Below, in pieces: positions 1 through 7,479 of a DNA stretch of 64,000 nucleotides. A model generated the notes under the pieces. The model was not told the DNA's origin. It saw only the letters and a list, made by a program, of their open reading frames with translations, and did no database searches. Made by a program: the position numbers and the translations under genes. Source of the stretch: Pelistega europaea. Lineage in GTDB: Bacteria; Pseudomonadota; Gammaproteobacteria; Burkholderiales; Burkholderiaceae_B. Where the stretch lies: contig NZ_JABGBO010000003.1 in NCBI RefSeq assembly GCF_013133775.1, forward strand, positions 186,001-250,000, given 5' to 3'. Positions within the stretch are counted from its first letter, which is position 1. Each line of letters opens with the position of its first letter.

Positions 1-945
1 TCAGATTTAAAAACAGTAGAACTATTGAAAAAACAAGCTGATAACTATGACAAGTTACATGACAAGATTACAGATTCAGGACTAAGCACAGAAGAAGCTA
101 TTCGCTATCGCTTAGATCCTATAAAAGAAACTATTAAAGATATGGCAGGGACCGCTCACCGAGCAGGTATAGAAGGAGCCAAATTTGGGGCGGCTATCGG
201 TGGCTCAATTTCTCTCATCACGAATTTAATCGCTGTACAGTCAGGCAACAAAGAGTTCTCAGAGGCGATGCTAGATAGTGCCACAGGTACGCTCAAAGCA
301 GCAGGTGTAGGATATGGTACAGCTTTTGCTGGATCAACAGCCAAATCATTGATGCAACAGTCCACATCAAAGGTAATGCAAGCAGCCTCAAAAACAGGAT
401 TACCTGGTGCTATTGTTGGCATGTGTATTTCTACCACAAAATCCATTCATAGCTATGCCAGAGGGGATATTGACGAAACAAGGCTCATGCAAGAGATGGG
501 CGGTATCGCAGTAGGTGCTGTTGCTACTTCTTTGTTTACCGTTGTTGGACAAGGGCTTATTCCTGTGCCTGTGCTTGGTGGTGTAATTGGTAGTATGGTT
601 GGGGGCATTATTGTCAATACTTTTTATGAAGGATTTCTTCAAGCGCTTAGTGACGCAAAATTAGCCAAAGAAAATCGAATTCTCGTTGAAATGCGTTGTG
701 AGGCGGCACGGGAACTTTCTCGTCGATACCAGGTTGCTTTTGAAGAATTATTCTCTACTAAACTTGCCCAGTTACAAGAAGAAAAAGCCATATTACAAGA
801 TCTGTTTTCTCACAAAGATATTTCAGGTGATGCGTTTTGTGAGGGGATGAACCGTTTCGCAGCAGTATTTGGAAAAACACTCACCATTAACAACATGGCA
901 GAACTAGATGATGCCATGCGTTCTACTCAACCTATTGTTATTTAA
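1..945 (+). CDS. Glycine-rich membrane protein, 5'-truncated by the window edge
   Basis: I do not recognise a named function. The frame is open from base 1, so the true start lies upstream; the first in-window start-like codon is a TTG at 25. Seen: an amphipathic N-terminal part, then small-residue-rich hydrophobic stretches with glycine-zipper spacing (around GAAIGGSIS and, from TTG numbering, about residues 155-195, GGVIGSMVGGIIV), then a charged coiled-coil-like C-terminus. It opens an operon: 9 bp and a strong AAGGAG site separate it from the next gene. Glycine zippers commonly pack membrane helices, so membrane association is inferred. The layout resembles the proteins at 1700-2713 and 9382-10353. 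Confidence 0.75.
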   Translation, partial: SDLKTVELLKKQADNYDKLHDKITDSGLSTEEAIRYRLDPIKETIKDMAGTAHRAGIEGAKFGAAIGGSISLITNLIAVQSGNKEFSEAMLDSATGTLKAAGVGYGTAFAGSTAKSLMQQSTSKVMQAASKTGLPGAIVGMCISTTKSIHSYARGDIDETRLMQEMGGIAVGAVATSLFTVVGQGLIPVPVLGGVIGSMVGGIIVNTFYEGFLQALSDAKLAKENRILVEMRCEAARELSRRYQVAFEELFSTKLAQLQEEKAILQDLFSHKDISGDAFCEGMNRFAAVFGKTLTINNMAELDDAMRSTQPIVI

Positions 946-954
946 GGAGCAACT

Positions 955-1683
955 ATGTTTTTAAATCAGTTGGAACAAGATAACCAGAAAGAACTATTTC
1001 TTTCTTTAGCTACTCTCGTAATGATGGCATCAGGATCTTCAACAGAAAATATAGAGGAAGATGCTGATGATGACTCGTTAAAAGAGTTTAATAGAATCAA
1101 GGCCAGTTTGTCCTCTCAAGATGTTTTACTTAAACACCTTTTTGGCAATATTCAAGCAGCCGAGGCTCAAATGGTGAAGGAGTATATGCAGGAACTGAAC
1201 TATAAATATTGGGTATACAACAGATGCGCAATAGGATGTACAGCATATGATTTAGATTCCATATTAGCCAACTCTTTTGATGATGATTTTGATGATGACG
1301 ATCAAGTTGATTTAGTCAATCTACTTAAGGTTTATTCAACACAAGTCATGACAGAAAACGTGACGTTTGAAGAAAAAGAAAGCGATAAGAATTTACCTTA
1401 TCTGCTTCGCTCTGGTATGCGTCTTTACGTACTTAAACATGCTGCTTCCGCAATTATTAAGGGAAATACAGAAGACTTTTCAACAAAAGAACGCAAAATC
1501 ATCCTCACTGAACTTATTGGAGCTGGCTTTAGTAGTGGACATTTTGAGGAAGAAGAAAAAGAACTTGTTCAATTCATTGGCACTGAGCTTGATTTAGATG
1601 ATGAGTATTTTGATGAAATTACCGAAGCCATGGAAAAAGTATTCATTGCTAATCGTGAACTGACTGAACTGATTAATGAGTAA
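955..1683 (+). CDS. Acidic TerB-like protein
   Basis: Soluble 242-residue protein with no signal peptide or membrane segment. It has two strongly acidic tracts (about residues 32-44 and 106-116). The C-terminal third (about 175-235: KERKIILTELIGAG, then EEEEKELVQFIG and LDLDDEYF) resembles the helical TerB/tellurite-resistance fold, in which acidic helices can bind metal. AAGGAGCAACT before the ATG is a clear ribosome binding site. The gene sits between two glycine-rich membrane proteins, 9 bp and 16 bp away, so they are probably made together. TerB-like domains are known near membrane stress and phage-response loci; a role of that kind here is inference. Confidence 0.7.
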   Translation: MFLNQLEQDNQKELFLSLATLVMMASGSSTENIEEDADDDSLKEFNRIKASLSSQDVLLKHLFGNIQAAEAQMVKEYMQELNYKYWVYNRCAIGCTAYDLDSILANSFDDDFDDDDQVDLVNLLKVYSTQVMTENVTFEEKESDKNLPYLLRSGMRLYVLKHAASAIIKGNTEDFSTKERKIILTELIGAGFSSGHFEEEEKELVQFIGTELDLDDEYFDEITEAMEKVFIANRELTELINE

Positions 1684-1699
1684 ATTTTAGGAGAGAATT

Positions 1700-2713
1700 A
1701 TGGCAATTCCTTTAATTATTGGTGTCGCTGCTGGTGCTATTGGAGTGTATAAGGGAGCTAAAGCTATTAAAGATAATAGTAAAGCAAAGGACTTAGAGAG
1801 TGATGCTCACTCTATTGTCTATGAAGCAGAGCATTCTTTAGAAACGCACAAGCGACAAACTCAAGCCTCACTTTCTGGGTTAGGGCAAAAGAAAGTTGAT
1901 AGTCTGAACCAGCGTATTAAACCCTTTATCGAAGAATTTCAAAAAATCAAAAATATTGATTTGTCCTCTCCTGTTCTATCAAATATGACTGTTAATGAGT
2001 TTAGTCATGTCGTCATTGGCGAGTTACAAAAACAGGTGAATTTCATTGCCTCTGCGGGTCTGGGTGTCGCTGGTGGAGCAACGAGCGGAGCACTTGCCGC
2101 TTATGGTGCTTACAGTGGTGTGATGTTATTAGGGACAGCGTCTACAGGTACAGCTATTGGTACCCTATCAGGGGCTGCTGCAACTAATGCTGCATTAGCA
2201 TGGTTAGGTGGAGGTAGTATTGCTGCTGGCGGTGGAGGTATTGCAGCAGGCACTATGGCTTTAGGGGCTTTAGCAGCTGGTCCAGCCTTAGCTGTAGCTG
2301 GTTGGTACATGGGAAATAAGGCAACTAAGAATTTAGAAAATGCACGAAGCAATCTTGCTGAAGCTCGTAAATTCCGAGATGCAGTAGAAACTAGTGTGAC
2401 TTTACTTCAAGGCATTCACCATGTCTCCCAATCAATGATTGATATTTTATCTACTATCAACACTCAAAGTCGTCGTCAACTTAAAGCCTTGCAAAAAGTA
2501 TTTGAAACTCAAGGCTATGACTATGCAACTTATGATGAAGAAGCTAAAAAAACCGTCATGAAAAATATCAAAATTACGCAAGTAATGAAGGTGATTATTG
2601 ATACCCCAATTCTTGATGAAGAAGGTAATTTATTAGGTGATGCGGAAAGTAATGTCTTACAAATTACGCAATACGTCAATAATGATTTAACAGGTGAATT
2701 ACCTGCTGTGTAA
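1700..2713 (+). CDS. Glycine-zipper membrane protein of a widespread hypothetical family
   Basis: 337 residues. Order: a short N-terminal hydrophobic segment (MAIPLIIGVAAGAIGVYKGAK), a charged helical stretch (about 28-100), a long glycine/alanine-rich hydrophobic core (about 114-205, with LSGAAATNAALAWLGGGS and several GxxxG patterns), then a second helical coiled-coil-like region. This resembles a widespread uncharacterised bacterial family; I know of no assigned function. TAGGAGAGAATT precedes the start. The layout (short hydrophobic start, helices, hydrophobic core, helices) recurs at 9382-10353. Such a core could form a helical hairpin that inserts into membranes. Confidence 0.8.
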   Translation: MAIPLIIGVAAGAIGVYKGAKAIKDNSKAKDLESDAHSIVYEAEHSLETHKRQTQASLSGLGQKKVDSLNQRIKPFIEEFQKIKNIDLSSPVLSNMTVNEFSHVVIGELQKQVNFIASAGLGVAGGATSGALAAYGAYSGVMLLGTASTGTAIGTLSGAAATNAALAWLGGGSIAAGGGGIAAGTMALGALAAGPALAVAGWYMGNKATKNLENARSNLAEARKFRDAVETSVTLLQGIHHVSQSMIDILSTINTQSRRQLKALQKVFETQGYDYATYDEEAKKTVMKNIKITQVMKVIIDTPILDEEGNLLGDAESNVLQITQYVNNDLTGELPAV

Positions 2714-2723
2714 TTTTGAGAGC

Positions 2724-2990
2724 ATGGAAATAAAACAACTTTCTCCTTTTCCATGTACAGCTTGTGGCAAATGCTGTCGCCATGTTGATAAAAGCGAACT
2801 CACCTCTTTTCTCAGTCGTGGCGATGGTGTTTGTCAGTTTCTCGACGAAAAAACAAATCTATGTACGATTTATGAACAGCGTCCTTTGGTATGTCGAGTC
2901 GAGGATTATTACCGTGAGTATCTGATGGACAAAATTGGTTGGGATGAATTTGTAAAACTTAATTTAGAGGTCTGTAAAGATCTTTTATAA
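2724..2990 (+). CDS. YkgJ-family cysteine-cluster protein
   Basis: 89 residues from the ATG at 2724; an in-frame GTG at 2694 would overlap the upstream gene and has no better ribosome site. It has the full YkgJ/CxxCxxCC signature: CTACGKCC near the N-terminus, then CQFLDEKTNLC and the IYEQRPLVCR block. The family (zinc- or iron-chelating cysteine cluster) is conserved but biochemically poorly defined. It starts 10 bp after the glycine-zipper gene and is probably translated from the same mRNA. Eight cysteines in 89 residues fit metal binding. Confidence 0.85.
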   Translation: MEIKQLSPFPCTACGKCCRHVDKSELTSFLSRGDGVCQFLDEKTNLCTIYEQRPLVCRVEDYYREYLMDKIGWDEFVKLNLEVCKDLL

Positions 2991-3025
2991 AACATCTACC
3001 CATTCATTTGAGAGGAAGTAATTTC

Positions 3026-3259
3026 ATGGATACATTTGTCAATATTTTAAAGTTTTTAGGTAATGCAATTTTTATGATTCTTCGGTTTCTATTCACTGCA
3101 CTCAAAGCTATGTTCTCTGAGTTGAAAGAAGCACAAGATTCATTATCGTACAAAAGTGATGAAGATTTGGAAAAGATAGCAAGTGGTCGCCAGAGTGCTA
3201 AACCACTTGAAAAGATGATGGCACGAGGAATGCTAAAAAAAAGACAAGGTGAAGAATAA
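3026..3259 (+). CDS. Small membrane-anchored protein
   Basis: 77 residues from the ATG at 3026, chosen over an upstream TTG because GAGGAAG lies at a good distance. Residues 4-32 are hydrophobic (ILKFLGNAIFMILRFLF), one likely membrane helix; the rest is charged. The tail (YKSDEDLEKIASG...AKPLEKMMARGMLKKRQGEE) matches the tail of the next gene (YKSNDELLSIAKD...EKQAARYILNKRRSGEM), so the two share a C-terminal domain. No known function. Confidence 0.75.
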   Translation: MDTFVNILKFLGNAIFMILRFLFTALKAMFSELKEAQDSLSYKSDEDLEKIASGRQSAKPLEKMMARGMLKKRQGEE

Positions 3260-3302
3260 CTTTTTTCACTATTTTTTGTAACTTAACTACAGGAGTTTAA
3301 TC

Positions 3303-3509
3303 ATGGGATTTTTAAATACATTAGCAAAGACAATTGAAGCACAACACGAAAAAATGGAAAAAATTAAAAATGAAGTAGAAAGGTTAAAGTATAAAAGTAA
3401 TGACGAGTTATTAAGCATAGCAAAGGACTCTAGCTTTTTTGGTGCATCACAAGCAGAAAAACAAGCTGCTCGATATATCTTAAATAAACGTAGATCAGGC
3501 GAAATGTAG
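3303..3509 (+). CDS. Small coiled-coil protein, partial paralogue of the preceding gene
   Basis: 68 residues. The N-terminal half is a charged amphipathic helix (AKTIEAQHEKMEKIKNEVERL), not a membrane segment; the C-terminal half is related to the previous protein (YKS-D/N-ED/EL pattern, RY/RG-xLxKRR end). CAGGAG precedes the ATG at a good distance. It may be a soluble partner of the membrane-anchored paralogue. Last gene of the first operon. Confidence 0.75.
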   Translation: MGFLNTLAKTIEAQHEKMEKIKNEVERLKYKSNDELLSIAKDSSFFGASQAEKQAARYILNKRRSGEM

Positions 3510-3771
3510 TTTATGATGAAGTATCTAATGATTGATAGCATGATATGTCTTAGATACGAATAACATGATGGGGAATACTTGGCTGAATCTCGCTCCAATA
3601 GCATTTTGAAAGAAGAGCGGGAAGTAGTCATAAGGTCAAGGATTCCCATCATCAAACATCAATGATAGAAAAGAGGACTAATTGGTATATTAGAGCCAAT
3701 AGATAATTATTAGGCTTTTAAAAATTTCATCTTTCTTTCTCCTGCTATTCCTGTGTTTGAGGAACTTCTCC
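3510..3771. other. Non-coding stretch with an 89-nt imperfect inverted repeat (3565-3653)
   Basis: No convincing gene. The arms ATGATGGGGAATACTTGG (3565-3582) and CAAGGATTCCCATCATC (3637-3653) pair with one bulge and one mismatch; inside them TCTCGCTC (3589-3596) pairs with GAGCGGGA (3615-3622) using one G-U pair. No T-run follows, so it is not a typical intrinsic terminator. A separate 7-bp inverted repeat GTATCTA/TAGATAC lies at 3521-3557. It could be a small structured RNA, a processing site or a miniature mobile-element remnant. Confidence 0.5.
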
Positions 3772-3939
3772 ATGCCCTTAATGTTTCTCCTCGGTCCTGT
3801 ACTTACTTGGGTAGTGTATATCTTACTTTTATTGCTTATCATAAGAATGCTAATAAGCAAACACGCGTGGCTCTATTTTTTAACATTGCTTGGTTTTATT
3901 TTTGCAATGATATATTTCATTCACAACAACCCTTTCTGA
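3772..3939 (+). CDS. 55-residue membrane protein
   Basis: Very hydrophobic, with two predicted membrane helices (LMFLLGPVLTWVVYILLLLLI and WLYFLTLLGFIFAMIYFI) joined by a short basic turn (RMLISKH). The ATG at 3772 is chosen over an upstream in-frame TTG because TGAGGAAC lies 6-7 bases before it. No named family recognised. The small size, two helices and accessory setting suit a small stress, holin-like or toxin-like peptide, but nothing proves that. Confidence 0.5.
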   Translation: MPLMFLLGPVLTWVVYILLLLLIIRMLISKHAWLYFLTLLGFIFAMIYFIHNNPF

Positions 3940-4077
3940 CTTTTTCGTACACATTACTAGGCATATGATATATTCACAACATAGTATTAAAGTGCGTATA
4001 CTTTTTTAATGCACCTACTGTCCATTATGTCACGACGCACAACACCGCCACTAACAATCCCTTGGAAGGCTCTTGAT

Positions 4078-4767
4078 ATGTCATTACAAACCACACTGAA
4101 CGAAATCACATCGTTGGAAACGCTCTATAAAAGCAGCCGTGATAATTTCTCTGAGGACTTTCGTTTACGCATTCATCGTTCCTTAAGTTGGATAAAAAAG
4201 GCACGTCTTTTCGCTCAAGAAACACCTGCTGATTTGGATATGACATTTATTAATCTATGGATTGGGTTTAATGCAGCGTATGCTAAAAATCTCAACACCA
4301 ATATCTCTGCCGATAAAATCAGTTTTCAAGAGTTTTTGCAATTGATTTGTTCTTTGGATAATGAGCAAAAAATATATAGACTCGTTTGGTCTAGTTTTTC
4401 CAAAAGCATTCGTCTACTTTTAGATAATCGTTTTGTTTTTCAACCATTCTGGGATTATCACAACGGTCTCATTACTGAAGAAGAATGGACAAGTTCATTT
4501 GCTAAAGCTAAACAGAAAGCCCATCAAGCCTTAGCAGCACAGGATACTGGTGCATTGTTAATGGTGTTATTTGATCGTCTTTATACTTTACGTAATCAAA
4601 TTATGCATGGTGGAGCGACCTATGCGAGTAGTGCTAACCGAGATCAATTAAACGATGCGTGTTATTTTCTGGCAAGCTGCACCACCATTATTTTGGAGAT
4701 TATGATGCGTAACCCTAGTGAGCAACACTGGGGTAAACCTTTTTATCCCTATCTTAAAGAGAATTAA
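4078..4767 (+). CDS. HEPN-domain protein
   Basis: All-helical protein of 229 residues from the ATG at 4078, chosen because GGAAGG lies 8 bases upstream; a longer form from 4009 has no visible ribosome site. LRNQIMHGGAT gives the R-x4-H motif of HEPN nucleases/RNA-binding domains, and FINLWIGFNAAYA is the usual conserved helix of these proteins. HEPN proteins are often ribonucleases in toxin-antitoxin, abortive-infection and CRISPR systems. No MNT nucleotidyltransferase partner is adjacent, so this is a stand-alone type. Defence is inferred from family and context. Confidence 0.75.
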   Translation: MSLQTTLNEITSLETLYKSSRDNFSEDFRLRIHRSLSWIKKARLFAQETPADLDMTFINLWIGFNAAYAKNLNTNISADKISFQEFLQLICSLDNEQKIYRLVWSSFSKSIRLLLDNRFVFQPFWDYHNGLITEEEWTSSFAKAKQKAHQALAAQDTGALLMVLFDRLYTLRNQIMHGGATYASSANRDQLNDACYFLASCTTIILEIMMRNPSEQHWGKPFYPYLKEN

Positions 4768-4823
4768 TTAAACATTTTTCTAAAAACAACATTACTGTCT
4801 AAACACAACATTGCTATTGATTG

Positions 4824-4857
4824 TGCGACACAACCGTACAACACATATTGTTAATAT
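4824..4857 (+). promoter_or_regulatory. Shared leader motif, copy 1 (GCGACACAACC + ATATTGTTAATAT)
   Basis: TGCGACACAACC at 4824-4835, then 10 bp, then the near-palindrome ATATTGTTAATAT at 4845-4857. The same pair with the same spacing occurs at 7393 and 11717; the first part alone occurs at 5413, 8465 and 9317. Each copy precedes an accessory gene. Promoter, operator or leader function is inferred. Confidence 0.5.
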
Positions 4858-4911
4858 AAACGCATTGATAGATTAAGTTTCTCCTTCTTAGTCTGTTAAT
4901 GAATAATAAAA

Positions 4912-4972
4912 AGAGAATGAGGGCATCTCCTAGTACGGCTATAGAAGCTCTGCCCTTTTTCCCCTCTTCTCT
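4912..4972 (+). promoter_or_regulatory. Possible attenuator hairpin before the zinc-ribbon gene
   Basis: AGGGCA (4920-4925) can pair with TGCCCT (4951-4956), which is followed directly by a T-run; the outer AGAGAA (4912-4917) can pair with TTCTCT (4967-4972). It lies between the shared leader motif and the ribosome site of the next gene, where a conditional terminator would act. Not tested by folding. Confidence 0.35.
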
Positions 4973-4986
4973 TAAAGGAATTCATC

Positions 4987-5223
4987 ATGGTTATGCCTCC
5001 TAAAAATCCATATAAATTTGTCTGTCCTAAATGTGGTTGGCAATCACCCTTGATTAAATCGGATGTGATACTGCCTTTGGGTTTTGGTTCCGATTCAACT
5101 CCTGAGAGCTCTGCAGAAACTACTGAGAAAATGACGTATTCAGGAGCATCGCCTCAATGTCCGAAATGTTATGCGCCATTAAATAAAAAGACGGCAGGTA
5201 TTTTGGATAAGTTGTTTGGGTAG
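4987..5223 (+). CDS. Small zinc-ribbon protein
   Basis: 78 residues with two CxxC knuckles (CPKCGWQ near residue 13 and CPKCYAP near residue 58), separated by a low-complexity Ser/Thr/Glu-rich linker. This spacing suits a treble-clef or rubredoxin-like zinc site. AAAGGAATTCATC precedes the ATG. Function unknown. It follows copy 1 of the shared leader, so it probably belongs to the same set of accessory genes. Confidence 0.65.
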   Translation: MVMPPKNPYKFVCPKCGWQSPLIKSDVILPLGFGSDSTPESSAETTEKMTYSGASPQCPKCYAPLNKKTAGILDKLFG

Positions 5224-5537
5224 TTTCTAGCAGAATCACTTTCTCTAGCTTAAACGTGACGATAGGGAAAGTCGTTAATGGTTTGTGTTTTTTTAATGTT
5301 CTTGATAGGGTGAAAATTATGGAAAACCATTCTGAAGTTGTTTTTTCTCTAATCATCAAAGAAGTAAATATATATCATAAACTTGCTGATTGCTGACATA
5401 TTGCTTATCAAAGCGACACAACCGCACACCTCACATTGCTACGATACGCATATTGGTGGATTAAGTTTCTTCTTAATCAATAAATAAGAACAGTGAATGA
5501 CAAGTTGCCTCTTATTTTTAATATATCCAAGGAAAAG
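5224..5537. other. Leader region with an integrase-tail-like segment and leader motif copy 2
   Basis: No gene. Bases 5380-5423 match the end of the integrase remnant at 8432-8475: AACTTGCTGATTG, a 9-bp divergent gap, then TGCTTATCAAAGCGACAC. GCGACACAACC is at 5413-5423. ATTAAG (about 5460) and CTTAAT (about 5472) can form a short leader hairpin. Part of 5341-5375 also resembles the leader before 7480 (ATCAAAGRAGTAAATATAT), so these leaders share ancestry. Confidence 0.5.
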
Positions 5538-6332
5538 ATGAATACTACCCCAGAAAATACCTCACAAAAGATACAAGCAATGAAAACTGCAATAGAAAAT
5601 ATCCACAAAGCAAATATATCCCTTGCTGACTTTACAACGTTTTATGCTAAGTTCATGAGAGGAAAATATAAGGCTCGTATAAAGCTACTAAAGCCTGGAT
5701 TAAATCGCTACTCATACTGGCCAAAAAACAAGCTTATTGATGCGCTAGAAGGATCCTATAAAATCATCCAAAGCAACGAAGATTTCATATACACGCTCAA
5801 GGGTGGAAAATCCATTAAAAGATATATATCAGAACTTCCACGTCGTCACTTTACCTCTAAGCCTTTCACAAAGGACGAATTTCTTGATGATTCAGAAGAA
5901 AATTCTACCTCCTCAAGTCCTGTTACTCTAGGAAAAGAGGATATAGCGGATTTAATAATTGGCATACATTGTCCTGAGGGTGACATATATATTTCAAGCA
6001 AATTTAAAACAAACCTACCAGAATACCCTGTTATACGAATAGCTTATGTGGACGGTCTGTTTGGAACGATGCACTGCAGTATTATTGATGCTACTCATAA
6101 TAAGTCAATACATACTTTTGGTACCGCTTGTTGTTGGCACTTAGAAAACATTTTTTATTGCTATGGATTTCTAGTGGGTGATAAAAATATCGCTCATTTC
6201 CCTAGGACTACGCGTTCAGAAACTGACAATAAAACGTTTGATGAAATTGAGAAACTTGTAATGCTTGCCTATACCGAAGCTATTAAGCATAGATTAGATG
6301 TGAATCTTACAGAGTTTAATAACAACCAATGA
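5538..6332 (+). CDS. GDKNIA-family paralogue A
   Basis: 264 residues from the ATG at 5538 (AAGGA just upstream; the longer GTG start at 5493 lacks one). No named family recognised. The C-terminal half carries the blocks that define the local family: LPEYPVIRIAYVDG, then SIIDATHNKSIHTF, then FYCYGFLVGDKNIAHFPR and a final helix DEIEKLVMLAYTEAI. The N-terminus aligns loosely with paralogue B (both start M-x-NT and reach IQ and IHxA blocks). A serine/threonine-rich linker (about residues 117-127) separates the halves. Soluble and AT-rich. Confidence 0.7.
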   Translation: MNTTPENTSQKIQAMKTAIENIHKANISLADFTTFYAKFMRGKYKARIKLLKPGLNRYSYWPKNKLIDALEGSYKIIQSNEDFIYTLKGGKSIKRYISELPRRHFTSKPFTKDEFLDDSEENSTSSSPVTLGKEDIADLIIGIHCPEGDIYISSKFKTNLPEYPVIRIAYVDGLFGTMHCSIIDATHNKSIHTFGTACCWHLENIFYCYGFLVGDKNIAHFPRTTRSETDNKTFDEIEKLVMLAYTEAIKHRLDVNLTEFNNNQ

Positions 6333-6397
6333 GAATACTATTCCCATCAAGCGATGATATTACATGAAATCATTTTTAATCACGAAGGATCATTACT

Positions 6398-6484
6398 ATG
6401 ACTTCAACCATCGCCAAACACCACGCACTACAATCTATCATTGATTGGGCTAATGAAGAAAACATCCATAATGACCGAGTCTGA
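6398..6484 (+). CDS. 28-codon ORF, probable gene remnant
   Basis: ATG with GAAGGA upstream, reading MTSTIAKHHALQSIIDWAN and a short acidic end. It could be a micropeptide or the surviving start of a longer gene, because the region after its stop is non-coding and strongly structured. No recognisable family. Confidence 0.25.
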   Translation: MTSTIAKHHALQSIIDWANEENIHNDRV

Positions 6485-6600
6485 GAGTCAGTAAAAAGAG
6501 CCTGTAAAAAATTTTAAATGCCTTTTGATAAGTTTTAAGCTCTTACAGGCTCTCTTTGTGACTCCGTAAGAGACTTAGTTTACTGTCTCTTTCTTTTTTT
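6485..6600 (+). terminator. Long inverted repeat followed by an intrinsic terminator
   Basis: AGAGCCTGTAA (6497-6507) pairs perfectly with TTACAGGCTCT (6543-6553); outside it GAGTCA (6485-6490) pairs with TGACTC (6559-6564). Directly after comes a compact terminator: AAGAGAC (6568-6574) with GTCTCTT (6585-6591) and a T-rich tail to 6600. It would end plus-strand transcription before the oppositely oriented toxin-antitoxin pair. Confidence 0.7.
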
Positions 6601-6682
6601 GTTTCTTTTTACAGAAACAACTACTGATATAAAAATAGGAGGGATTACACCTCCCCCTACTTAATCAATCTTAACTAAATTA

Positions 6683-6976
6683 TCAAAATAGTTCACTGTG
6701 AGAGCCTAGCCGAATCAACTCTAGAATCAGCAGTTCTCCCTCATCTGTTTTTCTATAAATAAGCAATAAATCAGGTCGGATGTGACAATCCCTAAGTTTT
6801 AGATGCTTTTTTTGTCCTATTAGCGGGTGATCAACGAATTTAGCTGGTAAAGTCACATCACGAGCTAATAGGTCTAAGACAACAGGCAGCTCATTCTTGA
6901 TGACTTCTTTGTATATCCCTTTCTTCTCTCTTTTTAAGTCTTTTTTAAATTGAGAGGTAAGTCTAATCGTCCTCAT
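6683..6976 (-). CDS. yafQ: YafQ-family mRNA interferase toxin
   Basis: 97-residue RelE-superfamily toxin. LRDCHIRPDLLLIY carries the family's acid/base residues (D, H, D), and the end GSHSELF carries the conserved H and F of the active site. YafQ-type toxins cut mRNA on the ribosome. The start lies inside the end of the antitoxin gene (14-bp overlap), the usual coupled order with the antitoxin first. All key residues are present, so it is probably active. Confidence 0.9.
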   Translation of the reverse strand: MRTIRLTSQFKKDLKREKKGIYKEVIKNELPVVLDLLARDVTLPAKFVDHPLIGQKKHLKLRDCHIRPDLLLIYRKTDEGELLILELIRLGSHSELF

Positions 6977-7235
6977 CTAAGATAGCCCCAATTTCCGCTT
7001 TAGCTTCTTCTAATGATAGATTCTTTAATTTTCCTGACTCAGCTTCACGCAATGCCGCTAAGGTTTTTTCATTTGGCTGCCAAATATCAAATGGCAATGC
7101 CTTTTCTCTTGCGATTTTAGTGAGCATCAATCGCACAGCATCAGAAACTGTCAATCCCATTGTTTCTAAAACCTCTGAGGCTTCTTGCTTAATATGTTCA
7201 TTAACACGAGTAGTAACAAGTGCATTAGCTACCAT
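6963..7235 (-). CDS. dinJ: DinJ/RelB-family antitoxin
   Basis: 90 residues. The N-terminal ribbon-helix-helix DNA-binding part (ALVTTRVNEHIKQEASEVLETMG, then SDAVRLMLTKI) is followed by a charged C-terminal toxin-binding tail (LAALREAESGKLKNLSLEEAKAEI). It neutralises the adjacent YafQ toxin and should repress its own operon; the near-palindrome TTAACATTGTTAA just upstream is the likely operator. A decayed relative of its C-terminus lies between ribD and ribE (13187-13282). Confidence 0.9.
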   Translation of the reverse strand: MVANALVTTRVNEHIKQEASEVLETMGLTVSDAVRLMLTKIAREKALPFDIWQPNEKTLAALREAESGKLKNLSLEEAKAEIGAILDEDD

Positions 7236-7253
7236 TTTCGTTCTCCCTTGTGA

Positions 7254-7266
7254 TTAACATTGTTAA
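7254..7266. promoter_or_regulatory. Likely antitoxin operator
   Basis: TTAACATTGTTAA, a near-perfect palindrome 18 bp upstream of the antitoxin start. The second module has a weaker counterpart (GATTAATATCGTTATAT) at 11574-11590. Ribbon-helix-helix antitoxins bind such repeats. Confidence 0.45.
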
Positions 7267-7392
7267 TTCTACGTCGCATTCCAAAATTTTTCAATCCTAT
7301 ATTACTCCAATGAAATACCAAGAATGGTGTTTCTTTTTTCTTTAATAATCAAAGGAGTAAATATATTTTATTGTCTCGCCATTGTTCTTTCC

Positions 7393-7426
7393 TGCGACAC
7401 AACCTAACAATCCATATTGTTAATAT
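7393..7426 (+). promoter_or_regulatory. Shared leader motif, copy 3
   Basis: TGCGACACAACC at 7393-7404, 10 bp, then ATATTGTTAATAT at 7414-7426. A possible leader hairpin (AAGAAG/CTTCT) follows before the gene at 7480. Function inferred from recurrence. Confidence 0.5.
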
Positions 7427-7479
7427 GAATAGGTTAAGAAGCACTTCTCATTTGATTAGATTAACTACCCTAGCAAATC

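Noticed and set aside
3287-3655. 122-codon minus-strand frame opposite the last genes of the first operon
   Set aside because: It overlaps a well supported plus-strand gene and the hairpin, has no ribosome site and no family resemblance.
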